Source: Candidatus Altimarinota bacterium (GTDB lineage Bacteria > Patescibacteriota > Gracilibacteria > BD1-5 > UBA6164). From it: a stretch of 33,760 nt of DNA. Both the position numbers and the translations under genes were made by a program. The stretch lies in NCBI GenBank assembly GCA_002749055.1, contig PDTW01000006.1, positions 1 to 33,760 of the forward strand. Reading direction: 5' to 3'. A model generated the notes under the pieces. It was not told where the DNA came from. It was given only the letters and a program-made list of their open reading frames with translations, and made no database searches. Shown here piece by piece: positions 30,716-33,760 of this stretch; the stretch's first letter is position 1; each line of letters opens with the position of its first letter.

Positions 30716-32518
30716 ATGACAAAAATATTAAAAAAATTATCAAATTATTTTCCATTTTTTAACTGGATAATAAAGCTAAAAGATAAAAAAGTTATTAAAT
30801 CAGATTTAATAGCTTGAATAACTTTGGCTTTAGTTATGATTCCTCAGTCAATGGCATATGCTAGTATAGCTGGTTTACCGATATACATTTGACTATATAC
30901 TGCATTTATTCCAACAATTATATGAGCATTATTTTGATCTTCTTGGCAAATGTCTACCTGACCTGTGACAATAATTTCTCTTATGACTGCTGCAACTTTA
31001 GAACCAATTGCGACATCATGAGTAGAGTGATATATTGTATATGCATCAATACTAGCAATGATAATATGATTTTTTTATATTTTTCTAGGTTTACTTAAAT
31101 TATGAGTAATTGTAGATTTTTTGTCTCATCCAGTAATTATATGATTTACTAATTGAGTAGCAATAATAACAATAACATCTCAGCTAAAAAAAATATTTGG
31201 AATAACTGTTGAAAAGTGAAATAATTATTTAGATACTCTGCATAATACTTTTGAGTCAGCTATTAATTCAGCTCATGAACCAACTTTGATGATATGAATA
31301 TGATCTGTTTTGGTGTTATTAATATTGGTAAATTTATTTCCAAAACTACCAAGAGTGTTAATTGTGTTAATTATATTTATAACAATATCAAAAGTCATAG
31401 ATTTTGAAGGTTTATGATGAAATGTCGTATGAAAAATACCAGAATGATTACCAAATATTCATATACCAAAAATAAATATAGAAATAATATCTGATTTAAT
31501 TCTCTCTGCTATAATTATAGCTTTGATTTGATTTACCGAAACAGTCGCTGTAGCAAAGGCATTAGCAACTAAAACCAAACAAAGAGTAAGTGCTAATAAA
31601 GAACTTTTATGACAATGATTTGCAAATATAGCATCAAGTTTATCCTGATGATATTGAGTAGCTTGATCTTTTTCAAGAAGTGCTGTTAATATAAGAGCTT
31701 GAGCAGTAACACCACTTTCTTCTATTATTTCATGAATTATGGTATGAATAACTTTATTATTTCTTACTCCTTTATTGTATCATTTACCTCAAGCAACTCT
31801 TGCTGCTATAATTATAGTAGCTGTATCTGCCTTGATAAAAGTAAAACCTATTATTAAAGCATATAATATACAAAAATCTGATGGAGTAATAGCATTTTTA
31901 ACTTTTGTTTTAACTTTGATATTCTCACCAAATATAGAAAATTGACTAATAATTTGAGTAATGTTGTCATTACTTGTATTTGTATATAAGTCAATGAGAC
32001 CAAGATTAGTTGAAGTAGGACTTTATAAAGATAATATATTTAGAGATACTGAAATTTTTTGATTGAAAAAAAGCCCTGATATAAGTGTATTTATGTTTGA
32101 TGGTACTTTATTTTTTGCTAATGCTTGATATTTTGAATCTAAAATTCTAGAATTTATTTCATCAAAAGATAAAGTAAAAATAGTAATATTTGATATGCTT
32201 TGGCTAACTGATATTGATTCTTCTTGACAAGAGGTATTTGAAAATTTAATTAATAGACTTGAAAAATATGGTATTGAGGTTTATATATGTTCTTTAAGGG
32301 TAAAAGTTATACAAAAATTTATAAAAACTGGTTATATAAAAAAATTCTGAAAGAAAAAAATATTTGTAAAATTAAAAGATGTTATCAGTTATTTAGATGA
32401 AGAATATTGAGATGAAATAGATTTAAAACCCCTACTTAAATATTCCCCTGATAAAAATGTGGATGTTGATTTAGAGAAGTTTATTGTGAAAAAATTTGAA
32501 AAATGGGAAAGTAATTAA
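30716..32518 (+). CDS. SulP-family anion transporter with STAS domain
   Basis: 600 residues. The N-terminal part has the SulP signature near TM1-TM2 (DLIAGITLALVMIPQSMAYASIAGLP, about 30-55), followed by some 12-14 hydrophobic segments to about residue 445; TM8 has GFTETVAVAKALA, and GSFSRSAVNIRAGAVTPLS is the conserved substrate-site loop. A STAS domain fills about 455-565 (ISVFMFDGTLFFANA ... IDSSGQEVFENL), with the Ser near the site that is phosphorylated in SpoIIAA-type STAS. SulP proteins carry sulfate, bicarbonate or dicarboxylates, usually with Na+ or H+; the exact anion is not predictable. The last 35 residues are an acidic, then basic tail. It has its own promoter and is monocistronic. 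Confidence 0.92.
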
Positions 32519-32533
32519 TTTTTTTAGAAAGAA

Positions 32534-32656
32534 TAAATAGTTTTGTGTAAATAGAAATTTAAATTTAGGGAGACTAAATAGTTTTGTGTAAATAGAAATT
32601 TCAGATACGAATAAAAGTATAAAAAATTACCTATTTACAGAGTTTTCTGAATACTC
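32534..32656. repeat. Direct and inverted repeats between sulP and pilB
   Basis: A perfect 27-base direct repeat (32534-32560 and 32575-32601) is followed by CTATTTACA (32631-32639), the inverse complement of TGTAAATAG inside the repeats. The right end at 32639-32656 (GAGTTTTCTGAATACTCC, then TA) resembles the terminal repeat of the dispersed element. It could be a decayed or second type of small element; the convergent genes on both sides also call for a terminator here. Confidence 0.6.
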
Positions 32657-32663
32657 CTATTTT

Positions 32664-33560
32664 TTAAACTACTCTTAATATTTCTTCAATAGTTGTATAT
32701 CATTTTATAGCTTTTAAAACTCAATCTTCTTTCATATTTATAAAATCAGAATCTTTAGCTTTTATAGTTATTTCTTTTGCAGAAGCTCAATCTCTGATAA
32801 TCTCTCTAAGTTCATCATTTAGAGTTATAATTTCAAATATTCAAATTCTTCACTTATATCAACTATTATTACATTTTTCACATCATTTTCACCTAAATAA
32901 CTTTATGTTTTTAAATGAAACAATATTCATTCAAGTTTCTTTCATCATTGTCTTTATCATTGCTATCTCTTGTACTGTTTTTTTCTTTTCCTCTTTACAG
33001 TATGGGCATATTTTTCTAACCAATCTTTGAGCAATTATAGTATCTAATGATGAAGCTAATATGTATGGATTAAGTCACATATTTATTATTCTATCCAAAG
33101 TTTCTACTGCACTTTTTGTGTGGAGTGTAGATAATACCAAATGTCATGTTAAAGAGGCAGATGTAGCTGTATTAAGAGTTTCTCTATCCCTTATCTCTCA
33201 AACCATAATTATATCTGGGTCTTGTCTTAGTAAGGCTTTTAATCAAGTTTGAAATGTAAAAGAATCTTTTTCATTTACTTCTGATTGAATTATTCATCAT
33301 AATTCATATTCAATAGGATCTTCTAATGTTATAATCTTTTTTTCTCTAGTATTAAGTTTAGAAAGCAAGGTATAAAGAGTAGTTGTTTTTCATGATCAAG
33401 TAGGTCATGTAACCAAAATCATACCATTTCTCTTACTAATTGCCTTATCTATCATTCTTTTAGTTATCCAAAAAAATCATAACTCATCAAAATCAATAAT
33501 TGCTTTATTAGAATCTAATAATCTAGAAACAATATTTTCTCAATATTTTAATCTACTATG
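32664..33560 (-). CDS. pilB: Type IV pilus assembly ATPase PilB/GspE, 5' part missing
   Basis: The C-terminal ~298 residues of a PilB/GspE-type ATPase, of about 550 expected. It includes [11 protein letters not shown] just inside the break, Walker A GPTGSGKTTTL, the Asp box [10 protein letters not shown], Walker [18 protein letters not shown], the His box [11 protein letters not shown], and the metal-binding cysteines CPYC and CEKC, which mark PilB/GspE rather than PilT. It should power pilin polymerisation, opposite to PilT at 10186. Homology stops at about 33557; upstream of that the frame meets TAA (33561-33563). The start is lost because the sequence changes into a foreign segment, not because of an ordinary frameshift. 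Confidence 0.93.
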
Positions 33561-33587
33561 TTATAATTATTCCTATTAGGAGGCGAG
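33545..33587. other. Probable assembly-chimera junction
   Basis: Left of about 33557 lies an interrupted code-25 pilB gene. Right of it come TATGTTATAAT (promoter-like), AGGAGG, and a standard-code ruvC with higher GC. The pilB reading frame is cut inside the conserved YGE...RLLD region with no start codon. Confidence 0.8.
33579..33584 (+). promoter_or_regulatory. Strong Shine-Dalgarno before ruvC
   Basis: AGGAGG a few bases before the ATG at 33588. No other gene in the window has such a site, which supports a different origin for this end. Confidence 0.8.
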
Positions 33588-33760
33588 ATGAGAATAATAG
33601 GTATAGATCCAGGTTATGCGATATTGGGATATGGTATTGTAGACAAGGTTGGAAATAACTTTAAACCCGTTAAATACGGGGCGATTACCACAGAAGCAGG
33701 GCTAAGTCCAGATGTGCGATTGAAAAAAATATATGATGAACTGATGGAAGTCATCGCTGA
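33588..33760 (+). CDS. ruvC: Crossover junction endonuclease RuvC, 3' part cut by window end
   Basis: The first 57 residues: MRIIGIDPGYAILGYGIV with catalytic Asp7, then VKYGAITTEAG and RLKKIYDELMEVIA, a typical RuvC N-terminus most like those of Clostridia as I recall them. RuvC cuts Holliday junctions with RuvAB. All seven glycines use GGN codons and none uses TGA, an Arg is CGA, the GC content is higher, and a strong Shine-Dalgarno precedes it: all unlike the rest of the window. It probably comes from another organism joined in assembly. Confidence 0.93.
   Translation, partial: MRIIGIDPGYAILGYGIVDKVGNNFKPVKYGAITTEAGLSPDVRLKKIYDELMEVIA

Overview
The window suggests a very AT-rich genome of a candidate-phylum bacterium that reads UGA as glycine (genetic code 25), as known for Absconditabacteria (SR1) and Gracilibacteria. 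The evidence is in the proteins. In-frame TGA codons fall on invariant glycines of a cold-shock protein, ribosomal protein L11, ClpP, MurG, GltX, DnaB, PilT, PcrA and others, and genes end only at TAA or TAG. Read with the standard code, nearly every gene breaks into fragments. CGA and CGG codons are almost absent (three seen), and no gene starts behind a strong AGGAGG-type ribosome site. All 28 main genes of this genome are called here with UGA = Gly.

Layout. 68-3000: a DUF4015-type glycosidase-like protein, a cold-shock protein and a lipoprotein L,D-transpeptidase. 3050-3730: rplK followed by tRNA-Glu(CTC) on the minus strand. 4190-8090: an operon of C-terminal processing protease, transglutaminase-like protein and dihydrofolate reductase, facing an AI-2E-type membrane protein. 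9320-11300: pilT and a cyclic-nucleotide-binding-domain protein. 11460-14780: murG and pcrA, convergent. 14990-17210: two paralogous proteins built of 31-residue repeats. 17200-20670 (minus): clpP, ridA, ilvA with an attenuator leader, and a Nudix protein. 20910-24140 (plus): gltX, three small proteins (zinc ribbon, two-helix membrane protein, anchored coiled coil) and a double AbrB-like protein. 24180-29190: a strong promoter with inverted repeats, then a lipoprotein membrane-fusion protein and an RND pump. 29190-32520: dnaB (minus) and a SulP transporter (plus). 32660-33560: the C-terminal part of a PilB/GspE ATPase.

The last ~200 bases do not belong to the same genome. Near 33557 the pilB gene breaks off inside a conserved stretch and is replaced by a strong Shine-Dalgarno and the start of a standard-code, Firmicute-like ruvC with no TGA codons. 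This is most simply an assembly chimera.

The most interesting regulatory find is upstream of ilvA. A 14-codon leader peptide with six isoleucines is followed by three mutually exclusive pairings (1:2, 2:3, 3:4), the last an intrinsic terminator: a complete ribosome-dependent attenuator. The most interesting unknowns are the 31-residue-repeat paralogues and a family of roughly 115-165 bp inverted-repeat elements with TA target duplications. Two of these elements sit exactly in the stop codons of ilvA and the Nudix gene and supply the last base of each TAG.
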